Assembly: GCA_031267375.1 (NCBI GenBank) | Contig: JAIRZE010000013.1 | Coordinates: 1-28,453 of the forward strand | Length of the DNA: 28,453 nucleotides | Direction of reading: 5' to 3' | Source: Rickettsiales bacterium | GTDB lineage: Bacteria; Pseudomonadota; Alphaproteobacteria; Rs-D84 | Shown here: piece by piece, positions 1-6,066 of the stretch | How positions within the stretch are numbered: position 1 is the first letter of the stretch | How the letters are laid out: every line of letters begins with the position of its first letter | Position numbers and translations under genes: made by a program | Notes under the pieces: model-generated | Seen by the model: the letters and a program-made list of their open reading frames with translations, nothing else | What the model was told of the DNA's origin: nothing | The model's database searches: none

Positions 1-1
1 G

Positions 2-85
2 CTGACATACGCGGTTATCGGAATTGCGGATAAAATCGGACTGCCGGGATTTTCCAGCAAACCGGTCGCAAAGAAGAAAAAATAA
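2..85 (+). CDS. C-terminal end of an upstream gene (rplO expected by position)
   Basis: An open frame enters from the left edge and ends at TAA 83-85, giving 27 codons that finish in a lysine-rich tail (PVAKKKK). In proteobacterial ribosomal operons the gene directly upstream of secY is rplO (ribosomal protein L15). The visible residues do not match the usual end of L15 that I know, so the identity rests on position only. It could be an L15 with an unusual basic C-terminal extension or another small gene. The frame is supported by its being open to the window edge and by the lysine-rich end typical of ribosomal proteins. Confidence 0.45.
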   Translation: MTYAVIGIADKIGLPGFSSKPVAKKKK

Positions 86-90
86 AATAA

Positions 91-160
91 AGCCCATAGC
101 CGTCAGCCCATAGCCCATAGTCAAAAAAGACTGACGGCTGTGGGCTGAGGGCTGACGACT
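91..160. repeat. Heptanucleotide-built inverted repeat upstream of secY
   Basis: Two 32-nt arms (91-122 and 129-160), each made of degenerate heptads such as AGCCCAT/AGCCGTC and their complements, flank a six-A loop. The arms pair imperfectly. The same element, with an identical core GTCAAAAAAGACTGACGGCT, recurs at 2024-2093, so it is a dispersed element and not a chance hairpin. It occupies the whole spacer before secY and ends 3 nt before its start codon, leaving no clear Shine-Dalgarno sequence. Confidence 0.75.
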
Positions 161-163
161 AAA

Positions 164-1480
164 ATGAACTCTATCAAAGAATTCTTTACCAAAATGTCGG
201 ATCTGCAAAAGCGGATACTCTTCACTTTGGCGGCTTTGGTTGTTTATCGCATCGGGTCTTTCATTCCGTTGCCGGGCGTTAACGCGTCTGCTGTTCTGCA
301 CTTGTTCCAGGGCGACAACGGTATGATGGGTATGTTTGATATGTTTTCCGGCGGATCTCTTTCCCGTATGTCCGTATTGGCTTTGAATATTTTCCCGTAT
401 ATTTCGGCGTCCATTGTCATTCAGCTTTTATCCGCGACCAGCAAGTCTATGTCGGAACTGCGCAAAGAAGGCGAATCCGGACGCATAAAAATCAATCAAT
501 ATACCCGCTATCTGGCGGTCTTGCTGGCCGTTGTTCAAGGTTGGGCCGTTGCAAAAGGCTTGGAAGCTATGGCGCCGACTGACGGAATTGCCGCGGTTAT
601 CAATCCGGGCTTGGCGTTTGAGCTTTCAGCCGTAATCGCTCTTGTCGGTGGCACAGTGTTCGTTATGTGGCTGGCAGAACAGATAACCGCGCGCGGCTTG
701 GGCCAGGGCGCGTCGCTTCTGATTTTCGCGGGCATTGTCGCGCAAGTTCCCGGCGGCATTGCAAAGATGTTCAGCCTGGGCAGCGTGGGTCAGATTTCCC
801 CCGCGATGATTGCTTTGATTATAGCATTCGTGGTCGGCATAGTCGCGTTGATTGCTTTTATGGAGCAGGCTCAGCGCCGCATACAGATTTTATATCCGCG
901 CCAGGTTATGGCGAACGGGGTTATGAACTCTAACGCTTCGTATCTGCCGATAAAGGTGAATATGTCCGGCGTTATGGGGCCCGTGTTTGCGTCTTCTATT
1001 CTGATGATGCCGTCGTTTATTCAGCGCTTTGTTCAAAGCGATAATATCGTGGTTCAGAATATAATGGCTGTTTTCTCGTACGGGACGGCGACTTATATGC
1101 TGATTTTTACCGCATTGATCGCGTTCTTTGCTTACTTCCAAACGGCGGTTGTGTTCAATTCCGAAGAGACAAGCAATCAGCTGAAAAATGCCGGCGGATA
1201 TATTCCGGGCGTGCGTCCTGGGGAGCAGACTATGAAATTCCTGGACGGCGTAGTATCCCGCACCACGGCGATCGGAGTTTTATATTTGATAGTAGTTTGC
1301 GTTTTTCCAATCATACTGAATACCAATCTGGGTATGCCGGTGGTGGTTGGCGGAACAAGCGTCCTGATCGTTGCCGGCGTTGTGCTGGACACAATGAATC
1401 AGGTGCAGTCGTACTTGGTGGCGCGGCAATATTCGTCCGTTATCAAGAAAGCGCAGAAAAAAGGAAGATTTAGAGTTTAG
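164..1480 (+). CDS. secY: SecY, protein translocase channel subunit
   Basis: This encodes the central pore subunit of the SecYEG translocon, which passes unfolded proteins across or into the inner membrane. The 438-residue length is normal for the family. Family features are visible: an N-terminal amphipathic start and first helix (RILFTLAALVVYRIGSFIPLPGV), a plug-region segment (MMGMFDMFSGGSLSRMSVLALNIFPYISASI), the loop RQVMANGVMNSNASYLPIKVN, and the cytoplasmic EETSNQLKNAGGYIPGVRPG segment that contacts SecA and the ribosome. About ten membrane helices are apparent. It lies in the ribosomal-protein cluster upstream of rpsM, as in most bacteria, but adk does not follow it. The start at 164 gives the correct N-terminus although no strong ribosome binding site precedes it. 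Confidence 0.97.
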   Translation: MNSIKEFFTKMSDLQKRILFTLAALVVYRIGSFIPLPGVNASAVLHLFQGDNGMMGMFDMFSGGSLSRMSVLALNIFPYISASIVIQLLSATSKSMSELRKEGESGRIKINQYTRYLAVLLAVVQGWAVAKGLEAMAPTDGIAAVINPGLAFELSAVIALVGGTVFVMWLAEQITARGLGQGASLLIFAGIVAQVPGGIAKMFSLGSVGQISPAMIALIIAFVVGIVALIAFMEQAQRRIQILYPRQVMANGVMNSNASYLPIKVNMSGVMGPVFASSILMMPSFIQRFVQSDNIVVQNIMAVFSYGTATYMLIFTALIAFFAYFQTAVVFNSEETSNQLKNAGGYIPGVRPGEQTMKFLDGVVSRTTAIGVLYLIVVCVFPIILNTNLGMPVVVGGTSVLIVAGVVLDTMNQVQSYLVARQYSSVIKKAQKKGRFRV

Positions 1481-1626
1481 TAATCAGTAATCAGTAATTA
1501 GTAATCAGTGTTTGGTGAAAGTTATTGACTTTTATTGATTGCAATGTAAAATGTTTGGAAAATTTTGTTGGTATCCAGTGTCCGGAAATCATTACTGATT
1601 ACTGATTACTGATTACTGATTACTTA
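1478..1626. repeat. Long hairpin of TAATCAG / ATTACTG heptads between secY and rpsM
   Basis: The left arm (1478-1509) consists of about four copies of a TAATCAG-type heptad. The right arm (1590-1624) has five copies of the complementary ATTACTG heptad, separated by about 80 nt. The arms are almost perfectly complementary over about 30 bp, so the transcript would form a large stem. The right arm stops only a few bases before the rpsM ribosome binding site (AAAAAGGA). The organisation resembles the short tandemly repeated (STRR) heptanucleotides described in cyanobacteria. Confidence 0.8.
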
Positions 1627-1642
1627 AAAAGGAAAAAACAAT

Positions 1643-2020
1643 ATGGCTCGTATAGCAGGTGTAAATATCCCATCAGACAAGCGCATTGAAATCGCGCTTA
1701 CATACCTTTACGGCATTGGTCCGGCAAAATCCGCTCAGATTTGCAACGCCTTGAAATTCAAGGACTGTTTGCGCGCCAAAGAATTGACCGACGCCGACAT
1801 CATCAATATTTCCAATTATATAGAAGAAAACTTTAAGGTAGAGGGTGATGTTCGCCGCGATATCGCAATGAATATCAAGCGCTTGCAAGATCTAAAATCA
1901 TACCGCGGAATACGCCACCGCAACCGCCTGCCGGTACGCGGACAGCGCACCCAGACAAACGCCCGCACCCGCAAGGGAAAGCGCGTCGTCGTCGCGGGAT
2001 CCGCTACAAAGGGAAAATAA
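1643..2020 (+). CDS. rpsM: 30S ribosomal protein S13
   Basis: S13 binds the head of the 30S subunit and contacts the P-site tRNA and the 50S subunit through intersubunit bridges. The 125-residue length is normal. The start MARIAGVNIPSDKRIEIALTYLYGIG is the classic S13 N-terminus, containing the helix-two-turn-helix region. The C-terminal half carries SYRGIRHRNRLPVRGQRT followed by QTNARTRKG, the basic rRNA- and tRNA-contacting tail. An AAGGA ribosome binding site lies upstream of ATG 1643. The gene sits between secY and rpsK as expected for the alpha/spc junction, but it is separated from both by hairpin repeats rather than tightly packed. Confidence 0.98.
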   Translation: MARIAGVNIPSDKRIEIALTYLYGIGPAKSAQICNALKFKDCLRAKELTDADIINISNYIEENFKVEGDVRRDIAMNIKRLQDLKSYRGIRHRNRLPVRGQRTQTNARTRKGKRVVVAGSATKGK

Positions 2021-2023
2021 AAA

Positions 2024-2093
2024 AGCCCATAGCCCACAGCCCATAGCCCTTGGTCAAAAAAGACTGACGGCTGACGGCTGAGGGCTGGCGGCT
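2024..2093. repeat. Second copy of the AGCCCAT-type hairpin
   Basis: Arms 2024-2055 and 2062-2093 flank a short A-rich loop. The element has the same size, heptad composition and central core as the one at 91-160. It fills most of the space between rpsM and rpsK. Because it lies within a ribosomal-protein transcript and lacks a T-run, it is unlikely to be a simple intrinsic terminator. Confidence 0.75.
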
Positions 2094-2116
2094 AAAAAAA
2101 TCGGAGATTTTTTATT

Positions 2117-2509
2117 ATGGCTGAAAAAAAAGCAAAAAGCACAAAGAAAAAAGTTGTTAAAAAAGTATCGCACGGCATTGCGCACGTTTTGGCGACCAAC
2201 AACAATACTCGCATAACCATAACCGATCAATCCGGCGCTGTTTTGTGCTGGGCGACCGCGGGTGCGAATAACTTTAAGGGCGCGAAAAAGTCAACCCCGT
2301 ATGCCGCGACAATTGTTGCCGACAGCATTGGCAAGAAAGTTAGCGAAATGGGTATGAAGACAGTTGATGTTTTGATGCGCGGCATCGGACAGGGACGCGA
2401 ATCCGCAGTGCGCGCGTTGGGTTCCGCCGGCCTGATAGTGCAATCTATCACCGATACGACCCGCATTCCGCATAATGGATGCCGCCCAAAGAAAGTACGC
2501 AGAGTTTAA
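2117..2509 (+). CDS. rpsK: 30S ribosomal protein S11
   Basis: S11 is a platform protein of the 30S subunit near the E-site and the Shine-Dalgarno helix. The 130-residue product starts with a lysine-rich tail (AEKKAKSTKKKVVKKVSHG) and then shows family motifs: NNTRITITDQSGAVLCWATAGANNFKGAKKSTPYAA, GIGQGRESAVRAL, and the conserved end ITDTTRIPHNGCRPKKVRRV. A GGAG lies about 10 nt upstream of the ATG. The gene order rpsM-rpsK-rpoA is the standard alpha-operon order; rpsD is absent here, as in other alphaproteobacteria. Confidence 0.98.
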   Translation: MAEKKAKSTKKKVVKKVSHGIAHVLATNNNTRITITDQSGAVLCWATAGANNFKGAKKSTPYAATIVADSIGKKVSEMGMKTVDVLMRGIGQGRESAVRALGSAGLIVQSITDTTRIPHNGCRPKKVRRV

Positions 2510-2526
2510 TAATTATACGAGTTGTC

Positions 2527-2607
2527 TCTCGGGTCGTCTGGCGGCGGGGGCGGGGGAACCATTGGCATTTGCCAACTTCCCCCGCCGCCCCCACCACCAT
2601 ACGACAC
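2527..2607. repeat. GC-rich imperfect inverted repeat between rpsK and rpoA
   Basis: A G-rich arm (about 2527-2562) is complementary to a C-rich arm (about 2575-2607), with a central loop containing TTGGCATTTGCCAA. The arrangement (GGCGGGGGCGGGGG then CCCCCGCCGCCCCC) resembles the GC cores of the dispersed AGCTCGGT palindromes elsewhere in the window, but the AGCTCGGT ends are missing. Glycine- or proline-rich open frames across it are artefacts of the repeat. Confidence 0.6.
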
Positions 2608-2645
2608 AATATATCAACATTCGTTTTGGTCCGCTTTGCGGATTA

Positions 2646-2666
2646 AAAAATCGCTTCGCGATTTTT
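2646..2666 (+). terminator. Small hairpin with T-run before rpoA
   Basis: AAAAATCGC (2646-2654) pairs with GCGATTTTT (2658-2666) across a 3-nt loop. It has the shape of a weak intrinsic terminator or attenuator inside the alpha operon, 43 nt before the likely rpoA start. Since rpoA must be expressed, partial read-through or a promoter between the two would be expected; neither can be judged from sequence alone. Confidence 0.4.
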
Positions 2667-2708
2667 GTCGGAATAGTGAAAATAATAAACTAAACTATGG
2701 AGAAAATG

Positions 2709-3737
2709 ATGATTGAAAAAAACTGGATGTCCCTTATAAAACCAAAAAAACTGAACATCAAAGTTGATGAGCATAATCCCAATATCGCCGTTTTAATCGC
2801 AGAGCCTTTGGAAAAGGGTTTCGGTTTGACTATTGGAACCGCGCTGCGCCGCGTATTATTGTCTTCTTTGCAGGGATGCGCGCCGATTTATGTCAAAATT
2901 GACGGCGTAGGGCACGAATTTTCTTCTATTCCCGGCGTTCGCGAAGATGTAACCGATATTATCCTGAATTTGAAAGGCGTTTATTTCAAAGCCCTGACAG
3001 AGGGTCAGCACAAGGCGACCTTGAAAGTCAAAGGCCCCGCTGTCGTTACCGCAGGTATGATTGAAACCGCCGGCGGTGTCAGCGGTATGAATAAAGACGC
3101 GGAAATCTGCAACCTGGACAAAGGCGCCAGCTTGGATATGGAAATCACCCTGGCCACCGGCCGCGGATATGTTCCGGCATCCGCGCGCACCGAAGGATTG
3201 CCGCTGGGCGTTATTCCGGTTGACTCTATCTTTTCTCCGATCCTGAATGTCGCGACCGCTGTTTCCGAAGCGCGCGTCGGACAAAGCACAGGCTATGACA
3301 AACTGGAAATGACCGTCAAAACAAACGGCAGCGTTTCCCCCGAAGATGCAATTGCTTTGGCTTCGCGCATTCTGACGGATCAACTGGTTGTCTTTATCAA
3401 TTTTGAAGATCCGGCCCAGGTCAATCTGCCAAGCGAAGAAGAAAAGCAGAAAGAAGCCTTGCCGTTTGATGCAAAGCTGTTAAAGCACGTGGATGAATTG
3501 GAATTGTCCGTCCGCGCGAACAATTGCTTGAAAAATGATCGTATAAACTGGCTGGGCGAATTGGTTCAAAAGACAGAAAACGATATGCTGAAAACGCCTA
3601 ATTTCGGACGCAAGTCATTGAACGAAATCAAGGCTCAGCTGGAAGCAATGGGATTGGGCCTGGGAATGGAAGTTCCTGGCTGGCCGCCGGAAAACATTTC
3701 GGAATTGGCCAAGAAATACGAAGACCCGTACAAATAA
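2709..3737 (+). CDS. rpoA: DNA-directed RNA polymerase subunit alpha
   Basis: The alpha subunit dimerises to nucleate assembly of RNA polymerase and contacts activators and UP elements through its C-terminal domain. The N-terminal domain shows EPLEKGFGLTIGTALRRVLLSSLQG and YVKIDGVGHEFSSIPGVREDVTDIILNLK. The C-terminal domain (from about residue 255) shows ELSVRANNCLKNDRINWLGELVQKTENDMLKTPNFGRKSLNEIKAQL, the helix-hairpin-helix DNA-binding segment. ATG 2709 is chosen because GGAG at 2699-2702 is correctly spaced for it; an in-frame ATG at 2697 would overlap that site. The product is about 342 residues, normal for the family. A strong terminator follows immediately, so rplQ is not co-transcribed in the usual way. 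Confidence 0.97.
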   Translation: MIEKNWMSLIKPKKLNIKVDEHNPNIAVLIAEPLEKGFGLTIGTALRRVLLSSLQGCAPIYVKIDGVGHEFSSIPGVREDVTDIILNLKGVYFKALTEGQHKATLKVKGPAVVTAGMIETAGGVSGMNKDAEICNLDKGASLDMEITLATGRGYVPASARTEGLPLGVIPVDSIFSPILNVATAVSEARVGQSTGYDKLEMTVKTNGSVSPEDAIALASRILTDQLVVFINFEDPAQVNLPSEEEKQKEALPFDAKLLKHVDELELSVRANNCLKNDRINWLGELVQKTENDMLKTPNFGRKSLNEIKAQLEAMGLGLGMEVPGWPPENISELAKKYEDPYK

Positions 3738-3761
3738 AAATGCCGCGTAAGCGGCATTTTT
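3736..3761 (+). terminator. Intrinsic terminator after rpoA
   Basis: The perfect 11-bp stem AAAAATGCCGC / GCGGCATTTTT has a four-base loop (GTAA) and ends in a T-run overlapping the rpoA stop codon. The stem is symmetric, so it could also work on the other strand. Confidence 0.9.
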
Positions 3762-3763
3762 AG

Positions 3764-4010
3764 TGAATAGTGAAAGAGTGAAAAAAGTGAAAAAGTGAAA
3801 TGCCCTGCGCTGGCGCGCAGATAGATATAACGAACGCAAAGCGTTCGTCTCCCCCGCCCTTGCGGCGGGGGTCGGCGCGAAGCGCCGGGGGGTGGGTTGA
3901 TATGCAATTAAACCCATCCCCCGCTCGCTATCGCGAGCGACCCCTGCCGCAAGGGCAGGGGTGGTCGCTGCGCGATTATGTGGTGGTGGGAATTTCCACC
4001 GAGCTTAAAA
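3764..4010. repeat. Composite GC-rich palindrome region ending in a CACCGAGCTT arm
   Basis: The left part (3764-3800) is a run of degenerate GTGAAAA-type heptads. It is followed by nested GC-rich inverted repeats: AACGCAAAGCGTT, CCCCCGCCCTTGCGGCGGGGG, GGCGCGAAGCGCC, CTCGCTATCGCGAG and CCCCTGCCGCAAGGGCAGGGG. The right end (about 3985-4010) is TTTCCACCGAGCTTA, one terminus of the dispersed AGCTCGGT family. It looks like several palindromic elements stacked together. No gene is supported in the 417 nt between rpoA and the next CDS. Confidence 0.7.
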
Positions 4011-4101
4011 AAAATTCATAACCAAAATCTCAACACAAAAAACAATACAAAAATCCCCCCCCTCAGCCAAAATCTTTTTACAACAAAAATACAAATAAAT
4101 A

Positions 4102-4129
4102 TTGACATATAAATATTTATGTCTATAAT
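4102..4129 (+). promoter_or_regulatory. Perfect-consensus sigma70 promoter driving the lipoprotein-avd unit
   Basis: TTGACA (4102-4107) and TATAAT (4124-4129) are both exact consensus hexamers, separated by 16 bp. The predicted start site is near 4136, about 19 nt before ATG 4155. This is the strongest-looking promoter on the plus strand of the window and is placed to transcribe the lipoprotein gene, avd and the DGR template repeat. Confidence 0.85.
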
Positions 4130-4154
4130 TGGGCTAAACCAAAAAGGATACGAT

Positions 4155-4916
4155 ATGTCTTACAATATTTTTAACAAAATCACCAATAATGCAAACACAT
4201 TGCTTTTCTGTTTGTTCTCGGTCGTCTTGACCGCTTGCGGAACAAGTAAAAACTTGTCAACGCAAAATTCCGACAAAGATTTTATCAACTCTTCCGATAC
4301 CACTACTTATCGCGAGCAGGGGACTTATGAATTAGTTGTTCATACCATAAAGCAGACCAAGTTTGTTATGACCAAAAACGGCCAAGCGCAAAAAGCGCAA
4401 GCAAAAGATTCTGTTGCGGCCACGGCTGTTCAGGACACGATTGTCCCGGTACTGAAACCTGTTGATCCTGTGGTTGCAGATACCGTAAAAAAACAAGAAA
4501 AGAAACCGGAAGTCAAAAAGCCCGCAAACACTGGGGCAGGGGACGGAAACAAAGCCGACCTGACCAAATACAAAAAAGCTTTCAATGCAAAGCAATATCA
4601 AAAGACTATTGATGAGATAAAGAAAATCATCAATAATCCCGCGGCCTATGCGAAATTGACGGCGGCCGAAAAAGCTGATATTTACAGCAAGGCGGCGACC
4701 AGCCGCGCTGCACTTGGCGATGCGGAAAAATCAAAACAGAACTTCAAAGCGGCTGCAAATCAGTATGACTGGGCGCTGGCGAATATTGAAAATCTGTTGA
4801 AGTATGATAATTCCAAAGCGAACAAAGAAAGAAAAGCCTTGATCGCGAAAAAGAAATTGTTGGCGGAACAAAAGTCCAGAACCAACACTGGCCGCAGCGG
4901 AAAAGGCCAGCGGTAA
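4155..4916 (+). CDS. Predicted lipoprotein with TPR-like C-terminal region
   Basis: The 253-residue product begins with a signal sequence whose lipobox LTAC places the lipidated cysteine at residue 28. The central part is a low-complexity linker rich in Lys, Pro, Val and Asp (VKKQEKKPEVKKPAN). The C-terminal third contains helical repeats resembling tetratricopeptide units (YKKAFNAKQYQKTIDEIKKI, then AAANQYDWALANIENLLKY). I do not recognise a specific family. ATG 4155 is preferred over an in-frame ATG at 4119, because the latter lies between the promoter hexamers and only the former has an AAGGA site (6-nt spacing). It is the first gene after the promoter and precedes avd, so it may be an accessory or surface anchor of the DGR system, but this is inferred from position only. 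Confidence 0.8.
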   Translation: MSYNIFNKITNNANTLLFCLFSVVLTACGTSKNLSTQNSDKDFINSSDTTTYREQGTYELVVHTIKQTKFVMTKNGQAQKAQAKDSVAATAVQDTIVPVLKPVDPVVADTVKKQEKKPEVKKPANTGAGDGNKADLTKYKKAFNAKQYQKTIDEIKKIINNPAAYAKLTAAEKADIYSKAATSRAALGDAEKSKQNFKAAANQYDWALANIENLLKYDNSKANKERKALIAKKKLLAEQKSRTNTGRSGKGQR

Positions 4917-4926
4917 AAGCTGAATT

Positions 4927-4967
4927 AAGCTCGGTGGAAATTCCCCTTCGCCAGCGAAGGGGAATTT
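4927..4967. repeat. Minimal copy of the AGCTCGGT palindrome
   Basis: AAGCTCGGTGGAAATTCCCC is followed by TTCGCCAGCGAA and GGGGAATTT. This is the shortest form of the dispersed family: one terminus plus the central stem, without the long variable loop. It lies between the lipoprotein gene and avd, inside their presumed common transcript. Confidence 0.8.
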
Positions 4968-4987
4968 ACTAAAACCAATAAAAAATA

Positions 4988-5425
4988 ATGATTCATCTGA
5001 GCAGAAATAAAGAATTAAACATCCCGTCGGATTCTTCCGAGCTGATCGTCATCACAAAAGCCAAAAATCTTGCAGAATATGTCATAACCATAACTGAAAA
5101 AGCCCCGCCAAAGTTTCGCGGCGTTTTCGTAAATCGTATGCAAAATCTTTGCCTGGATGCCATATCGGATTTATTGAATGCCAACTTTATTCACAGCGAT
5201 TCGCTTGAAAATAAAACCGCCCGCGCAAAATTTCAGACCGGCGCGATTATAAAAATGAAAATGCTGGGATATATCGCTATGATGTCGGAAACAGGAAAAT
5301 GCATCAGAGAGCATCAGTTCCAGCAAATATCGTCGCAAGCCGCCAGCGTTATAAGTTTGACCGCTGCCTGGCGCAAAAGCGACCAGATAAGGTTCGCAGA
5401 AAAAAATTCAGCGGATAAGGAGTGA
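4988..5425 (+). CDS. avd: Avd-like accessory variability determinant (four-helix bundle)
   Basis: Avd is the small, basic, pentameric helical-bundle partner of the reverse transcriptase in diversity-generating retroelements, and is required for mutagenic cDNA synthesis from the template RNA. The 145-residue product is predicted to be almost wholly helical, with the family-like pattern AKNLAEYVITITEKAPPKFRG, VNRMQNLCLDAISDLLNANF and KTARAKFQTGAIIKMKMLGYIAMM. It is related to the bacterial four-helix-bundle/S23 family. The assignment is reinforced by context: it lies 13 nt upstream of the template repeat, with a matching variable repeat and a DGR-type reverse transcriptase downstream. The ribosome binding site is weak. 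A general S23-like protein without DGR function is the alternative, but the context makes it unlikely. Confidence 0.85.
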   Translation: MIHLSRNKELNIPSDSSELIVITKAKNLAEYVITITEKAPPKFRGVFVNRMQNLCLDAISDLLNANFIHSDSLENKTARAKFQTGAIIKMKMLGYIAMMSETGKCIREHQFQQISSQAASVISLTAAWRKSDQIRFAEKNSADKE

Positions 5426-5438
5426 TTTATATAATAGT

Positions 5439-5559
5439 GTGGGCTATGTTCGGTCGCGTTCGGCTAATGGCAATGGCAACTCGCAGAATGTGAACGACGA
5501 TGGCGATGACAACTGGAACAACAATAATAATCCGAGGCTCGCCGCCCGCCCCGCTTTGC
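5439..5559 (+). repeat. DGR template repeat (TR)
   Basis: This 121-bp segment matches 6211-6331 base for base without gaps, except for 13 substitutions. Twelve of the 13 are at adenines in this copy (5466, 5467, 5472, 5478, 5487, 5500, 5509, 5511, 5520, 5523, 5524, 5527) and become G or T in the other copy. The thirteenth is G5476, which is A in the variable copy. The region is rich in AAC/AAT codons, which can be mutated at the first two positions without making stops, as is typical of DGR templates. The last 31 bp (5529-5559, GC-rich) are identical in both copies and correspond to the IMH*/IMH region. Confidence 0.95.
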
Positions 5560-5740
5560 TTGGCAAAAAAATGAAGAGCATTTCGCAAAGATGCCTTGGG
5601 CCTTGTGGTCCGATAAGTTTTGGGAAAAAGCCAGAGAAATGAAAATCATCAGAATTTTCATCCGTGCGATCAGGCAAAGGAAATTGCTTCTTGCTTGCGG
5701 GCCAAAGGCCCAATGGCGAATAAAATCGGGAACGGTTTAT

Positions 5741-5797
5741 GGAACGCTACACACAGTCAACGCGAAAGTTTTGACTTGTTATCGGGCGTTCCTTTTT
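5741..5797 (+). terminator. Nested-hairpin terminator ending the DGR RNA
   Basis: The outer stem GGAACGC (5741-5747) pairs with GCGTTCC (5786-5792) and is followed directly by TTTTT. An inner stem AGTCAA (5755-5760) pairs with TTGACT (5771-5776). The position after the TR and spacer fits the 3' end of the DGR template transcript. Confidence 0.75.
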
Positions 5798-5853
5798 ATT
5801 GCAAAAAGAAAAATAAAGTGCTTGACAAATAAGAATTATCGTATAAACTTATG

Positions 5854-6030
5854 CTCTGTTATACATTGTATCACTTTTTTGACAAGCCTTTGGCTTGTCA
5901 TTCCCGCGCAGGCGGGAATAGGGCTCTGAATAAAAAACATTGTAATTTAATAGCCCTATTCCCGCCTGCGCGGGAATGACAAAACTAGTTCATAGTTTTA
6001 TAAAAAGTAAAAAAATGTATAACAGAGTTT
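5854..6030. mobile_element. MITE-like palindromic element with nested REP
   Basis: Terminal inverted repeats of 14 bp (CTCTGTTATACATT at 5854-5867 and its complement at 6014-6027) enclose a perfect 30-bp inverted repeat (5896-5925 and 5952-5981) whose core is ATTCCCGCGCAGGCGGGAAT. That core resembles the REP-like palindrome common in many proteobacteria. A further hairpin GACAAGCC/GGCTTGTC lies at 5881-5899. The element is bordered by the direct repeat AAACTTATG (5845-5853 and 6031-6039), which may be a target-site duplication. It has no coding capacity. It separates the DGR RNA terminator from the target gene. Confidence 0.7.
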
Positions 6031-6066
6031 AAACTTATGAATATAAGAATAATAAAAGGATGAACA

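Larger units (their letters stand above)
5426..5797 (+). ncRNA. Probable DGR template RNA (template repeat plus 3' spacer)
   Basis: In characterised DGRs the reverse transcriptase copies a structured RNA made of the end of avd, the template repeat (TR) and a downstream spacer. Here the TR begins 14 nt after the avd stop. About 180 nt of spacer follows without a convincing gene; it contains short hairpins such as GGGCCAAAGGCCC (5699-5711) and ends in a strong terminator at 5741-5797. The boundaries of the functional RNA are inferred; an open frame across the TR (from 5439) is the read-through of the repeat in the variable-repeat frame, not a gene. Confidence 0.7.

Noticed and set aside
1478..1626. 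CRISPR array in the secY-rpsM spacer
   Set aside because: The units are 7 bp, contiguous and inverted across a loop; there are no unique spacers and no cas genes in the window.
2475..2716. Gly- and Pro-rich small open frames between rpsK and rpoA
   Set aside because: They translate the arms of a GC-rich inverted repeat and overlap the rpoA start; no ribosome binding site or family features.
3800..4021. Small open frame after rpoA
   Set aside because: It lies entirely in stacked palindromic repeats, and its composition is explained by them.
5439..5642. Open frame beginning at the template repeat (Asn-rich)
   Set aside because: It is the template repeat read in the variable-repeat frame, with no own ribosome binding site; the segment functions as RNA template.
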